From Stenotrophomonas sp. SAU14A_NAIMI4_8 (GTDB lineage Bacteria > Pseudomonadota > Gammaproteobacteria > Xanthomonadales > Xanthomonadaceae), in the NCBI RefSeq assembly GCF_003086695.1, contig NZ_CP025999.1, positions 3,672,344 through 3,736,343 of the forward strand: a DNA stretch of 64,000 nt, written 5' to 3'. A program made the translations under genes and the position numbers. Numbering within the stretch: the stretch's first letter is position 1; each line of letters opens with the position of its first letter. Positions 8,862 to 17,661 of this stretch are shown one piece after another. A model generated the notes under the pieces. It was not told the origin of the DNA, did no database searches, and saw nothing but the letters and a program-made list of their open reading frames with translations.

Positions 8862-10123
8862 TGGGCATGTTGAACAAACGCCGCCGGCCATGGCCCGGCG
8901 CTACCGCCGCGCTGTTGCTGCTGCTGGCCGGTACGGCGTCGGCGCAGGACCTGCTGGTGCGCAATGCCACGGTGCATACCGCCGGCGCGCGCGGCAGCCT
9001 GCAGAACAGCGACGTGCTGGTACAGGGCGGGCTGATCCGCGCGGTCGGGCCGGGCTTGGCCGCGCCGGCCGGGGTAACGGTGGTGGAGGCCAATGGTCGC
9101 CCACTGACCCCGGCCCTGTTCGGCGGCATCACCGAGATCGGCATCGAGGAAGTGTCCGGTGAATCGAGCACGGTGGACAGCACATTGAAGATCGGCGAGC
9201 AGCCGCTGCGCCCGGAATTCGACGTCACCCTGGCCTACAACCCGGCCTCGGTGCTGGTGCCGGTGGCACGCCTGGATGGCATCGGCTTCACCGCGCTGGG
9301 CGCGCATACCGGCGGTGGCTTCGTGGCCGGCCAGGGCGGCGTGGTGCGGTTGGACGGCAGTGCCGACCCGATCGGCCCACGTGCCTTGTACCTGCGCCTG
9401 GGTGCGGCCGCAGCCGAGTTGACCGGGCAGTCGCGTGCCGCCCAGTGGATGCTGCTGCAGCAGATGGTGGACGAGGCCCGCGGCCAGGTCCCGGCCGATT
9501 CACCGCATGCGCTGCTGACCCCGGCCGGGCGGCGCACGCTGGCCCGCTACCTGGGGGGCCAGGGCCGCATCGTGGTGGAGGTGGACCGCGCCGCCGACAT
9601 CCGCCAACTGCTGCGCTGGGCCGCGCGCGAGAAGGTGAAGATCGCCATTGCCGGCGGTGCCGAAGCCTGGCAGCTGGCGCCGGAACTGGCCGCTGCGCAG
9701 GTGCCGGTGTTCGTGGATGCGCTGGGCAACCTGCCCAGCACCTTCGACCAGATCGGCGCCAGCCTGGAAAACGCCGCGCGCCTGCAGCGTGCCGGCGTGC
9801 CGGTGGCCTTCGCCCAGCGCGAAGACGCTTCGCACAACGCGCGCAAGATGCGCCAGCTGGCCGGCAATGCGGTGGCCAACGGCCTGCCCTGGGCCGATGG
9901 CCTGGCCGGCCTGACCCGGGTACCGGCGCAGGTGCTGGGCGTGGCCGACCAGATCGGCAGCATCGAACCGGGCAAGCGCGCCGACCTGGTGCTGTGGGAA
10001 GGCGACCCGCTGGATGTGGCCCACTATGCCGAGCAGGTCTGGCTGGGCGGCCGCGCCATGCCCATGCGCTCGCGCCAGACCGAACTGCGTGACCGCTACC
10101 TGCAGCGCACCACCCCGCCCTGA
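8861..10123 (+). CDS. Amidohydrolase-like partner lacking the HxH metal motif
   Basis: This 420-residue exported protein is homologous in outline to its upstream neighbour: signal peptide (about 1-29, ending ASAQ), LLVRNATVHT sandwich strand, and C-terminal IGSIEPGKRADLVLW. But where the neighbour has PGLIDVHSHLG this protein has PALFGGITEIG, so both metal-binding His are gone, and the other His positions are not evident. It may be a non-catalytic subunit of a heteromeric enzyme. A SMAG-like palindrome (8882-8904) is read through as residues 8-15 (RRPWPGAT) of the signal peptide. Probably one operon with 7452-8861 and 10142-10774. Confidence 0.8.
   Translation: MGMLNKRRRPWPGATAALLLLLAGTASAQDLLVRNATVHTAGARGSLQNSDVLVQGGLIRAVGPGLAAPAGVTVVEANGRPLTPALFGGITEIGIEEVSGESSTVDSTLKIGEQPLRPEFDVTLAYNPASVLVPVARLDGIGFTALGAHTGGGFVAGQGGVVRLDGSADPIGPRALYLRLGAAAAELTGQSRAAQWMLLQQMVDEARGQVPADSPHALLTPAGRRTLARYLGGQGRIVVEVDRAADIRQLLRWAAREKVKIAIAGGAEAWQLAPELAAAQVPVFVDALGNLPSTFDQIGASLENAARLQRAGVPVAFAQREDASHNARKMRQLAGNAVANGLPWADGLAGLTRVPAQVLGVADQIGSIEPGKRADLVLWEGDPLDVAHYAEQVWLGGRAMPMRSRQTELRDRYLQRTTPP
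8882..8904 (-). repeat. SMAG-like palindrome inside a coding sequence
   Basis: The 23 bp differ from the intergenic inverted SMAG at 382-404 at one position (GGCC instead of GGGC) and keep the terminal GGCGCTAC. It is translated in frame within the signal peptide of the second amidohydrolase. Confidence 0.6.
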
Positions 10124-10141
10124 CCGACCGAGATAACGCCG

Positions 10142-10774
10142 ATGGCCACCCTGCGCTGGTACTTCGACTTCGTTTCGCCCTATTCCTACCTGCATTGGCA
10201 GAAGCTGAAGCAGTTGCCGCAGTTCACCCGCATCCAGCCGGTGCCGATTGCCTTCGGCGCGATCCTGCACCACCTGGGCAACCTGGGGCCGGCCGAGATT
10301 CCGGCCAAGCGCCGCTTCATCTACCGCCAGCTGCTGTGGACCGCGCAGGCCGAAGGCACGCCGCTGCGCTTTCCGCCGGGGCATCCGTTCAACCCGCTGG
10401 CCGTGCTGCGCCTGTGCCTGGCCGCCGGTGGCAGCGCGCAGGCGGTGGATGTGCTGTTCGACTGGATCTGGCGCGACGGCAACAGCGCCGACAGCGCCCA
10501 GGCCCTGCGCGAACCGGCGCAGCGGCTGGGCGTGGATGACGTGGAAGCCGCCCTGGCTGACCCGGCCATCAAGGAACAGCTGCGCCGCAACACCGACGCG
10601 GCCATCGACGCCGGCGTGTTCGGCGTGCCGACCCTGTCCATCGACGGCGAACTGTTCTGGGGCAACGACGCGCATCCGATGATGGCCGCGGTGCTGGCCG
10701 ACCCCGGCCTGCTGCAGCAGCCGGAATGGCAGCACGTGATAACGCTTCCAGTGGCGGTACAGCGCAATCGCTGA
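10142..10774 (+). CDS. 2-hydroxychromene-2-carboxylate isomerase / DsbA-fold (kappa GST-like)
   Basis: This 210-residue protein has the opening FDFVSPYSYL, where Ser12 takes the place of the DsbA CxxC cysteine and contacts glutathione, and the GVFGVPTLSIDGELFWGND segment containing the cis-proline. Both are characteristic of the NahD/kappa glutathione transferase group, which isomerises 2-hydroxychromene-2-carboxylate in naphthalene catabolism. No other aromatic-degradation genes are nearby, so its real substrate is uncertain. It starts 18 bp after the second amidohydrolase and is likely co-transcribed. Confidence 0.85.
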   Translation: MATLRWYFDFVSPYSYLHWQKLKQLPQFTRIQPVPIAFGAILHHLGNLGPAEIPAKRRFIYRQLLWTAQAEGTPLRFPPGHPFNPLAVLRLCLAAGGSAQAVDVLFDWIWRDGNSADSAQALREPAQRLGVDDVEAALADPAIKEQLRRNTDAAIDAGVFGVPTLSIDGELFWGNDAHPMMAAVLADPGLLQQPEWQHVITLPVAVQRNR

Positions 10775-10867
10775 ACAGGCATGGCGTAATTCCCTCGCGC
10801 GCCCGGCTTGGTTTTGAGATAGTTTTCACACTTTCCGAACCTACAACCGCCCTGGAGGGGGAGCCGG

Positions 10868-11809
10868 ATGCGCATCGGAATCGTCGTCGATTCGGCCTGC
10901 GATCTGCCGCAGGACTTCATTGCCGCGCACAACATCGTGCTGCTGCCGATCACCGTGCGCATTGGCGAAGCGGTGCTGGCCGACCACCGTGATGAGCAGG
11001 CCACGCTCAGCTTCCTGCACGCGCACGTGGCCGAGCACGGTGCCGAAGCGGAAACCATTCCCTTCAGCGTGAACCAGATCCGCGATCTGTTCCTGCAGCA
11101 GCTGGTGATCGATTACGACCACGTGTTCTGCATGACCATCACCAAGACCCGCAGCCCGATCCACGACAACGCGCTGCAGGCCAGCTTCGCCATCCTCAAC
11201 GACTACAAACCGGTGCGGCAGGCGGCGGGCTTCAATTCGCCGTTCGCGCTGCGCGTGCTGGACACCCAGAACCTGTTCGCCGCGCAGGCGGTCACCGCCA
11301 TCGAAGCGGTGCGCCTGCGCGACAGCGGCGCCAGCGTGCAGCAGATCCGCGAGCGGCTGGAAGCGCTGGCTGGCAACGTGCATGGCTACATGGTCACCCG
11401 CGATCTGTACTACATGCGCGCACGCGCCCGGCACAAGGGCGACCGCAGCGTGGGCCTGATCAGCGCCGCGCTGGGCAGCGCACTGGACATCAAGCCGGTG
11501 CTGCACGGGTACCGCGGCGAAACCGGCCCGGTGGCCAAGATCAAGGGCTTCGACAATGCGGTGCAGAAGCTGTTCGGCGTGGTCGGCAAGCGCGTGCGTG
11601 CCGGCCTGATGACCCCCACGGTGTGCGTGAGCTACGGCGGTGAACTGGACGAACTGCGTGCCCTGCCCGGCTATGCGGCGCTGAAGGAAACCTGTGCCGC
11701 GCACGGCGTGGCCGTGTACGAAGCGGTGATGAGCCTGACCGGCATGGTGAACGTGGGCAAGGGCGCGGTGACGGTGGGCTTCGCCGACGGCCCGCACGCC
11801 TTCGATTGA
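10868..11809 (+). CDS. DegV family fatty-acid-binding protein
   Basis: The 313-residue protein begins MRIGIVVDSACDLPQDFI, the typical DegV start, and continues with a VFCMTITKTRSPIHDNA motif corresponding to the T-x-x-S-G-T lipid-headgroup site, here with the variant KTRSPI. DegV/FakB proteins hold a fatty acid and present it to a kinase in Firmicutes; in this group the partner is unclear. A strong ribosome-binding site (GGAGGGGGAG) precedes the ATG. The 93-bp upstream gap has an AT-rich stretch (10809-10835) likely to hold a promoter. Confidence 0.85.
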   Translation: MRIGIVVDSACDLPQDFIAAHNIVLLPITVRIGEAVLADHRDEQATLSFLHAHVAEHGAEAETIPFSVNQIRDLFLQQLVIDYDHVFCMTITKTRSPIHDNALQASFAILNDYKPVRQAAGFNSPFALRVLDTQNLFAAQAVTAIEAVRLRDSGASVQQIRERLEALAGNVHGYMVTRDLYYMRARARHKGDRSVGLISAALGSALDIKPVLHGYRGETGPVAKIKGFDNAVQKLFGVVGKRVRAGLMTPTVCVSYGGELDELRALPGYAALKETCAAHGVAVYEAVMSLTGMVNVGKGAVTVGFADGPHAFD

Positions 11810-11877
11810 CGGGCCGCGCCTACACGCGCATTGCACCGCCACTGTGCCAGCCTTGCCACCTCTGAAGGAGAACCCTC

Positions 11878-12216
11878 ATGCCTGCGCAGTACCACATCAG
11901 CCTGCCCGACCCGTCCAAGGCCCGCGGCAACGACCCCGACCTGTCCTTCCACTCGCAGAGCGCCGGCGGTTTCGCCGAAGAACTGCAGGACGCGCTGCGC
12001 ACGGGCACCCTGTTCGAACGCTGGAAGGCCAAGCAGCCGGATCCCGATGCGGTGGAGCCGCAGTGGGGCGTGACCGACCCGGACGCCACGGTGACCGGCG
12101 AACAGAAGGACCTGCGCATCAACCTGGTGGCGACCACCCGCATCGACAGCGATGTGTTCAAGCAGCGCCTGCGCCTGCTGGCCGGCCACCATTGGGAACT
12201 GCGCGACGTGCGCTAA
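11878..12216 (+). CDS. Conserved small protein of unknown function
   Basis: A 112-residue soluble, acidic protein with no signal peptide or membrane segment. It starts MPAQYHISLPDP, has a central WGVTDPDATV stretch and ends HHWELRDVR. GAAGGAG lies 8 nt before the ATG, which supports translation. It follows the DegV gene by 68 bp and may share its transcript. I recognise no domain; it looks like an uncharacterised lineage protein. Confidence 0.7.
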   Translation: MPAQYHISLPDPSKARGNDPDLSFHSQSAGGFAEELQDALRTGTLFERWKAKQPDPDAVEPQWGVTDPDATVTGEQKDLRINLVATTRIDSDVFKQRLRLLAGHHWELRDVR

Positions 12217-12232
12217 GCAGCGCGCCGCTCTG

Positions 12233-12340
12233 GTAGGTGCCAACCTTGGTTGGCACTTCCGGGTTCATGCACCGCTCTGGTAGGTGCCAACCTTGGTTGG
12301 CACTCATCGGAAACGACGGCCAACCAAGGTTGGCCACTAC
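12233..12340. repeat. Cluster of three SMAG repeats
   Basis: Two direct units (12233-12256 and 12280-12303, GTAGGTGCCAACCTTGG class) and one inverted unit (12318-12340, ending CCACTAC) fill the gap between the convergent small gene and the outer-membrane-factor gene. Spacers share CGGGTTCATGC fragments that also recur in the clusters at 18116 and 36778, so the mobilised unit may be larger than the palindrome. Confidence 0.9.
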
Positions 12341-12368
12341 CGGGTTCATGCCCGGCTCTGGCCACGCG

Positions 12369-13781
12369 CTACCAGCCACCGCCCAGCGCGCGGTACAGCT
12401 CCACCCGGGCGATGGCGGCCGTGGCCTGGCTGTTGGCCAGCGCAGCCTGGTTGTCCAGCGCGATGCGCTGGGTACTCAACACATCCAGCATATCCACCAC
12501 GCCGGCCTGGTACTGGCGGCGCGCGGCACCCAGCGCGGTTTCGCTCTGCGCCACCGCCACCTGCAGCTGCGTGCTGCGCTGCTGTTCGGCGGCGTAGCCA
12601 TCGATGGCATCGCCCACTTCATGCCAGGCCTGCAGCACCGTGCGCTGGAACTGCAGCGCCGATTGCTGTTGCTGCAGGCGGCTGAGCGCCAGATTGGCCT
12701 GCAACCGCCCGCCCTGGAAGATCGGTAGGCTGATCGACGGGCCGATGCTGAAGCGGTGGGCATCCCATCCGTCCAGGTCATCAAGCTGTTTTGCCTGGAA
12801 CCCGGCATCGCCGTTCAAGGTGATACGCGGCAGGAAGCTGGCCTTGGCCACGCCGATGTTCGCCGTGGCCGCATGCAACGCCGCTTCGGCACGGCGGATG
12901 TCCGGGCGGCGTTCGGCCAGTTCACTGGGCAGGCCCACCGCAACGGCAGGCAATGCCGGCCAGTCGGCACGCGCGTCCTGCAGCAGGGTATCCAGCGCCT
13001 GCGGCGGCCTGGCCAGCAGCAATGCCAGTGCATTGCGCAGCTGTGACTGGCGGTGCCGCAGCGGGGCGATGCGCGCCTGCAGTGCGGCAACCTGTGCTGC
13101 CGCACTCGACACCTGCAGGGTCGTGGCGACGCCTTGCCGCTGGCGTGCTTCGGTCAGCCGCTGAATGTCGGCGGCAATGCCCAGGTTGTGCTCGGTGATC
13201 GCCAGCAACTGCGAAGTCGCGCGCAACTGCAGGTAGCTGCGTGCGGTTTCAGCCAACAGCGCGATGCGCACCGCATGCGCATCTTCTTCGGCCATCTGCA
13301 CGCGCGCGTCGGCCGCCTCCACCTGGCGGCGCACGCGGCCCCATAGATCCAGTTCCCAGCTCAGGCCGATGCCGGCCTGAAACAGGCCGTAGTCATCGCG
13401 CCCGGCATTACCGGAAGGATCGCTCAGGCCCACTTCGCTGTTGCGCGCGCGCACGCCGCTGGCCGTGGCCGCCACCGACGGCAGGCGATCGGCGGCACTG
13501 ATGCCACGTGCCGCCCGGCTCTGCTGCACGCGATTGGCGGCCAGCTGCTGATCCAGGTTGGACTGCAGCACCTGCTGGGCCAGCTGCCCCAGCAGCGGAT
13601 CATCGAAACCGGCCCACCAGGCTGCGTCATCGTCGATGGCCGTGGTGGCCACCGCATCGCCCTGCCACTGTGCCGGCAGCGCAGCCTGCGGGCGTACGAA
13701 ATCCGGGCCCATCGTGCAGGCCGCCAGTGCCACGCACAGCGACGCGCTGGCCAGGGCCTGCTTCACATTCCGCGCGCTCAT
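12369..13781 (-). CDS. Outer membrane factor lipoprotein of a tripartite efflux pump (NodT/OprM family)
   Basis: The 470-residue protein has a lipoprotein signal (LAAC, Cys22) followed by TMGPDFVRP, the standard start of mature NodT/OprM channels, and two related OEP halves with long helices (for example WELDLWGRVRRQVEAA and AERRPDIRRAEAALHAA). It forms the outer-membrane exit duct. Its ATG overlaps the HlyD stop by four bases (ATGA), so it is the last gene of the pump operon. The TAG stop lies in a CTACC next to the SMAG cluster. Confidence 0.93.
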   Translation of the reverse strand: MSARNVKQALASASLCVALAACTMGPDFVRPQAALPAQWQGDAVATTAIDDDAAWWAGFDDPLLGQLAQQVLQSNLDQQLAANRVQQSRAARGISAADRLPSVAATASGVRARNSEVGLSDPSGNAGRDDYGLFQAGIGLSWELDLWGRVRRQVEAADARVQMAEEDAHAVRIALLAETARSYLQLRATSQLLAITEHNLGIAADIQRLTEARQRQGVATTLQVSSAAAQVAALQARIAPLRHRQSQLRNALALLLARPPQALDTLLQDARADWPALPAVAVGLPSELAERRPDIRRAEAALHAATANIGVAKASFLPRITLNGDAGFQAKQLDDLDGWDAHRFSIGPSISLPIFQGGRLQANLALSRLQQQQSALQFQRTVLQAWHEVGDAIDGYAAEQQRSTQLQVAVAQSETALGAARRQYQAGVVDMLDVLSTQRIALDNQAALANSQATAAIARVELYRALGGGW

Positions 13782-14815
13782 GCGCCCTCCCCGCCCTGCA
13801 GGTCCACGCGGGCTTCCACGGACATCCCGGCACGCAGCTGGTCCAACAGCGGCTGGCCCGGTTCCAGCACGATCTTCACCGGAATGCGCTGCACCACCTT
13901 GGTGAAGTTGCCGGTGGCGTTCTCCGGCGCGACCGCAGCGAACGTCACGCCGGTGGCGGGTGCGATGCTGTCGACGTGTCCACGCAGCGAGGTGCTGGGA
14001 AACACATCCACGGTCAGTTCCACCGGCTGCCCCGCGTGCATGCGGGTCATCTGCGTTTCCTGGAAATTGGCGACCACGAAGGCACGCTGCAGCGGCACCA
14101 CGGCCGCCACCGCGGTCCCCGGGGTCAGGTAGGCACCCACGCGTACCGCACGCCGGCCGACCACGCCATCAATCGGCGCCCTCAGTTCGGTATGCGAAAG
14201 GTCCAGCTCGGCACGTGCCTGCGCCGCTTCGGCACGCTGCACTGCCGCCTGCGCGGCCTGCACGCCCGCGGCCAGGATGTCGGTGCGTTGGCGGGCGGTG
14301 CTCAACGCGGCCTGGCCCTGCTGCAGGTGGGCACGGGCCACGGCCTGCTTTGACTCCGCCTGCTGCGCGTTCTGCACCGTACCGGCGCCGTCACTGGCCA
14401 GTGCACGGTAGCGCTGCTGATCGGCACGGGCCAGGGTCAGTTCGGATTGGCTGACGTCCACGCTGGCCCGCGCCTGTTCGATCAGCGAGCCCTGCTGGGC
14501 CAGCGCCGCCTGGGCATTGGCCAGCTGTGCACGCGCATTGGCCAGGTCGGCGCGTGCGGCCTGCAGCGCCACCTGGTAGTCGCGGTCGTCGATGCGGGCC
14601 AGCACGTCGCCGGCTTTCACTGTCTGGTTGTCCTGCACCTCGACGCTGCTGACGAAGCCGGCCACTTTCGGCGCAACCACGGTGAAATCCGCATTGACAT
14701 AGGCGTTGTCGGTGCGCTGGTAGCGGCCATCGCGCAGCAGCAGCCAGCCGCCGATGGCCAAGGCCAGCACGCCCAGGGCCAGGCCGGCGTTGAGGGTTGT
14801 CTTGTTGACGGTCAT
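13778..14815 (-). CDS. HlyD/EmrA-type membrane fusion protein
   Basis: The 345-residue periplasmic adaptor has one N-terminal membrane segment (about 12-29), the lipoyl half motif TDNAYVNADFTVVAPKVAGFV, a long alpha-helical hairpin (about 80-195) and LRAPIDGVVGRRAVRVG as the returning lipoyl half. This is the EmrA class that joins an MFS pump to the outer-membrane channel. I start at ATG 14815 (MTVNKTT) with AAGGAA upstream, 21 bp after the MFS stop. Confidence 0.93.
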   Translation of the reverse strand: MTVNKTTLNAGLALGVLALAIGGWLLLRDGRYQRTDNAYVNADFTVVAPKVAGFVSSVEVQDNQTVKAGDVLARIDDRDYQVALQAARADLANARAQLANAQAALAQQGSLIEQARASVDVSQSELTLARADQQRYRALASDGAGTVQNAQQAESKQAVARAHLQQGQAALSTARQRTDILAAGVQAAQAAVQRAEAAQARAELDLSHTELRAPIDGVVGRRAVRVGAYLTPGTAVAAVVPLQRAFVVANFQETQMTRMHAGQPVELTVDVFPSTSLRGHVDSIAPATGVTFAAVAPENATGNFTKVVQRIPVKIVLEPGQPLLDQLRAGMSVEARVDLQGGEGA

Positions 14816-14836
14816 GGGGGTTCCTTGCAAAAGGGG

Positions 14837-16351
14837 TCAGGCCACGGCACGTGGCGGATGGACGCGGGTGGCGCACGGCAGCAGCGGCAGGCAGCCCAGG
14901 GCCACCAGTGCGACCAGCCAGTACAGGTCCGCCGAGGTCAGCGCCTGCACTTGGGCATGCAGGCGCGCGGGCAGATCGGCACCGGCCGGCAGCCACGGCT
15001 GGTTGCCCAGGTGGTCGACCAGCGCGGTGGAATGGAAGTGGCGCCGAGACTGCCCGACCGCATCGAGCACGCCCCCGGCGAACACTGCAGAGAAGCCTTT
15101 GACGGTGTTGAACCAGGCCGAGGCATACGGGCCGTCCTGCGGCGCCAGGCCGGTGGTGGCCAGCAGCAGCAACGGCAGCACCGCCATCGGCTGCGCCACT
15201 ACCTGCAGCAGCTGCACCCACAGGAAGTTGTCGCGGTTCCATTGCACATCCAGCTGCGCGCCCAGCAGGCACGCCACTGCCAGCAGCAGCAGTCCGGCCG
15301 CCTGCACCCAGCGGCAATCCACCGCACGCTGGTTCATCAGGGTGGCCACCAGGGGCAATGCGAGCGCCTGTGGCAGCGCCACCCACAGCAACATAGGTGC
15401 AGTCTGCAGCGGACGGTAGCCCTGCACACTGGCCAGGAAGCCAGACGGGATGGAGATCACCGCCAGCAGCACGAACAGCACGCCCATGCAGGTCACCAGC
15501 GCATAGCTGAGGTTGCGATGGGCCAGCAACTGCAGCTTGAAGAATGGCAGCGGGTGGAACCATTCGTTGACGAAGAACAGCACCAGCAGGCCCGCGCCGC
15601 CGCCCAGCAACGCGGTGATCAGCGGCGAATCGAACCAGCCCAGGCGCGCGCCCTGGGTCAGCCCCAGCACCAGCATCACCAGCGCCGGAAACCCAAGGGC
15701 CAGGCCCACGCCGTTGAACTGGGCAAAGCGTTCCAGCCGCAGCGGGTCCTGCGGCAAGCCCCAGCCCACCATCAGCATGCCGGCCACGCAGAACGGCACG
15801 ATCTGCCAGAACGCGAACTGCCACCCCGCATGCTCGACCCACAGCGCCGCCAAGGGCGTGCCCATGCTGGGCCCGAACGTTGCAGTGAGCGCATAGCCGG
15901 CCAGGCCGTACAGCTTGATGCCCGGCGGCAGGAAGCGCAGCGCCACGCTCATCAGCAGCGGCGGCAGCGCACCGCCGGCCAGGCCCTGCAGCGCACGCAG
16001 CAGCAGGAACGAGGGCAGATTCGGCGCCAGCGGGCACAACACGCACAGCAGCATGAAGGCCGCGATCATCACCAAGCCGAAGCGGCGCAACGAGAAGGTC
16101 ACCGCGCACCAGGGTGCGAACGCCATCGCACTGACCGACATGGCGCTGTAGATGCCGGTGATCCAATTGCCTTCATCCACGCTGAAACCCATCGCACCGC
16201 GGATGTCGGCCAGCGCGACCTTGGTGACGTTTTCGTTGAAGCCCGACAGCAGCACGACCAGCAGTACGCCGCACAGGCCCACCACGATGCGGCGATCGAA
16301 GGCGGCGGGAACGGGCGCGGCAGGCGTGCTGGGCAAGGTGACCGCGCTCAT
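14837..16351 (-). CDS. DHA2-family (EmrB-like, 14-TM) MFS drug exporter
   Basis: The 504-residue membrane protein has about 14 hydrophobic helices. The first is VVGLCGVLLVVLLSGF, followed by VDEGNWITGIYSAM and FLLLRALQGLAGGALPPLL, which is motif C-like for the 14-TM drug:H+ antiporter family. A long periplasmic loop before the last helix matches EmrB-type pumps. With the HlyD and OMF genes it makes a complete envelope-spanning exporter of unknown substrate. I start at ATG 16351 (MSAVTLPS); the open frame to 16498 is low-complexity and improbable. Confidence 0.92.
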   Translation of the reverse strand: MSAVTLPSTPAAPVPAAFDRRIVVGLCGVLLVVLLSGFNENVTKVALADIRGAMGFSVDEGNWITGIYSAMSVSAMAFAPWCAVTFSLRRFGLVMIAAFMLLCVLCPLAPNLPSFLLLRALQGLAGGALPPLLMSVALRFLPPGIKLYGLAGYALTATFGPSMGTPLAALWVEHAGWQFAFWQIVPFCVAGMLMVGWGLPQDPLRLERFAQFNGVGLALGFPALVMLVLGLTQGARLGWFDSPLITALLGGGAGLLVLFFVNEWFHPLPFFKLQLLAHRNLSYALVTCMGVLFVLLAVISIPSGFLASVQGYRPLQTAPMLLWVALPQALALPLVATLMNQRAVDCRWVQAAGLLLLAVACLLGAQLDVQWNRDNFLWVQLLQVVAQPMAVLPLLLLATTGLAPQDGPYASAWFNTVKGFSAVFAGGVLDAVGQSRRHFHSTALVDHLGNQPWLPAGADLPARLHAQVQALTSADLYWLVALVALGCLPLLPCATRVHPPRAVA

Positions 16352-16546
16352 CGGCGCGGCTCGATCCGTGCAGCGCACGGCAGGTGAAGCGACATGGCGT
16401 GCGCTCCGTGAAGGTGGGGAGCGCAGTCTAGGCAGGCCTACTGCTGCGAAAAATGGCGTGGGTGCGATGCCAGTCGTGCGTGCAACGCACGAATACAAGA
16501 GTGTTGGATGATGCGTTGATCGACCGGATCGATGGGCCGGTGCCTG

Positions 16547-16614
16547 GTAGAGTCGAGCTTGCTCGACTGCCGTGCGCGGGATCAGGCAAAGCAGTCGAGC
16601 AAGCTCGACTCTAC
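16547..16614. repeat. Inverted SMAG pair (dimer hairpin)
   Basis: Two units of the GTAGAGTCGAGCTTG class face each other (16547-16568 and 16593-16614), so the transcript could fold into one long hairpin. The distal CTAC supplies the TAG stop codon (16611-16613, minus strand) of the LysR gene. The pair lies in the 259-bp gap between the LysR gene and the MFS gene. Confidence 0.92.
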
Positions 16615-17519
16615 GGGGCGTCGGCGTCGCACATGCTCTTGATCGCGCGGCGCAGCCAGCGGTGCGCCGGGTCGTTGTCCATGCGCGGGTGCCAGGCCTG
16701 CACCAGGGCCACGGTGCGTACCGACACCGGCAGCGGGAACATGCGCAGTGGCAGCCCCATGTAGGTGATGCGATCGAGCATCACGCTCGGCATCTGCGGC
16801 AGCACCAGGTCCGAAGCGGCCGCCGCAAAGATCGCGCCATGGAAGGTGGGAATGACCATCGCCACCCGTCGGCGCAGGCCCATCTGCGCCAGTTCGTCAT
16901 CGATCGGCCCATGGGCGATGCCACGCCGCGAGACGGCAATGTGATCGCAGGCGGCAAACCGTTCGGCGGTGATATCCCCGTCGAACAGCGGATGATCCTC
17001 GCGCGCCGCGCCGAGCAATGCCGTGGTGAACAGGTTCTGCACCTTGGTTTCCTGCGTGTGCTTGCCGGCGGTACTGATGTACAGGTCGATCCGCCCCTGC
17101 ACCATCGCGTCATCGTCGGTATCGCCTTCGGGCATGAAGCGCAGGGTGCAACCGGGTGCCTGCTGACGGAACACCTCGCGCAGGCGGCCGCCGTAGCTGC
17201 CGATGAACACGTCGTTGGCGCGGATGCTGAAGGTGTGCTCCAGGGTCAGCATGTCCACTTCGCGACCGTCGTTGAACACCCGGTGCGCCTGCTCGATCAC
17301 ATCACGCACCTGCTCGCGCAGCTCCAGTGCGCGCGGGGTCGGCGCCAGCCCGCGGCCGGCGCGCACCAGCACCGGGTCGCCCAGCGCCTCGCGGATCCGC
17401 CCCAGGGTGCGGCTCATCGCCGGCGCGCTCAGGTTCATGCGCCGCGCAGCCCCGGCGACACTGCCTTCGTCCAGCAGGACGTCCAGGGCCAGCAGCAGGT
17501 TCAGGTCGGGCAGGGGCAT
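16611..17519 (-). CDS. LysR-type transcriptional regulator beside the MFS pump
   Basis: The 302-residue protein has an N-terminal winged HTH (about 4-62; GSVAGAARRMNLSAPAMSRTLGRIRE) and an effector-binding domain from about 90. I start at ATG 17519 (MPLPDLNLLL); the open frame extends far upstream but overlaps the divergent UspA gene. It is upstream of and co-directional with the MFS/HlyD/OMF genes, so it probably controls them. Its stop codon lies in a SMAG repeat. Confidence 0.9.
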   Translation of the reverse strand: MPLPDLNLLLALDVLLDEGSVAGAARRMNLSAPAMSRTLGRIREALGDPVLVRAGRGLAPTPRALELREQVRDVIEQAHRVFNDGREVDMLTLEHTFSIRANDVFIGSYGGRLREVFRQQAPGCTLRFMPEGDTDDDAMVQGRIDLYISTAGKHTQETKVQNLFTTALLGAAREDHPLFDGDITAERFAACDHIAVSRRGIAHGPIDDELAQMGLRRRVAMVIPTFHGAIFAAAASDLVLPQMPSVMLDRITYMGLPLRMFPLPVSVRTVALVQAWHPRMDNDPAHRWLRRAIKSMCDADAP

Positions 17520-17661
17520 GGCGGTCTCCAACAATTGGAATGACTCTACGACACTCCAGCCCGAAGTCGATTGCATCCACTGCACGCATTGCCTGCGCCG
17601 CACGGCATGGGTGCGCGCTGCGGCATGGGCGACCATCACCGCCTGCCAAGGAGTCCTCCCC

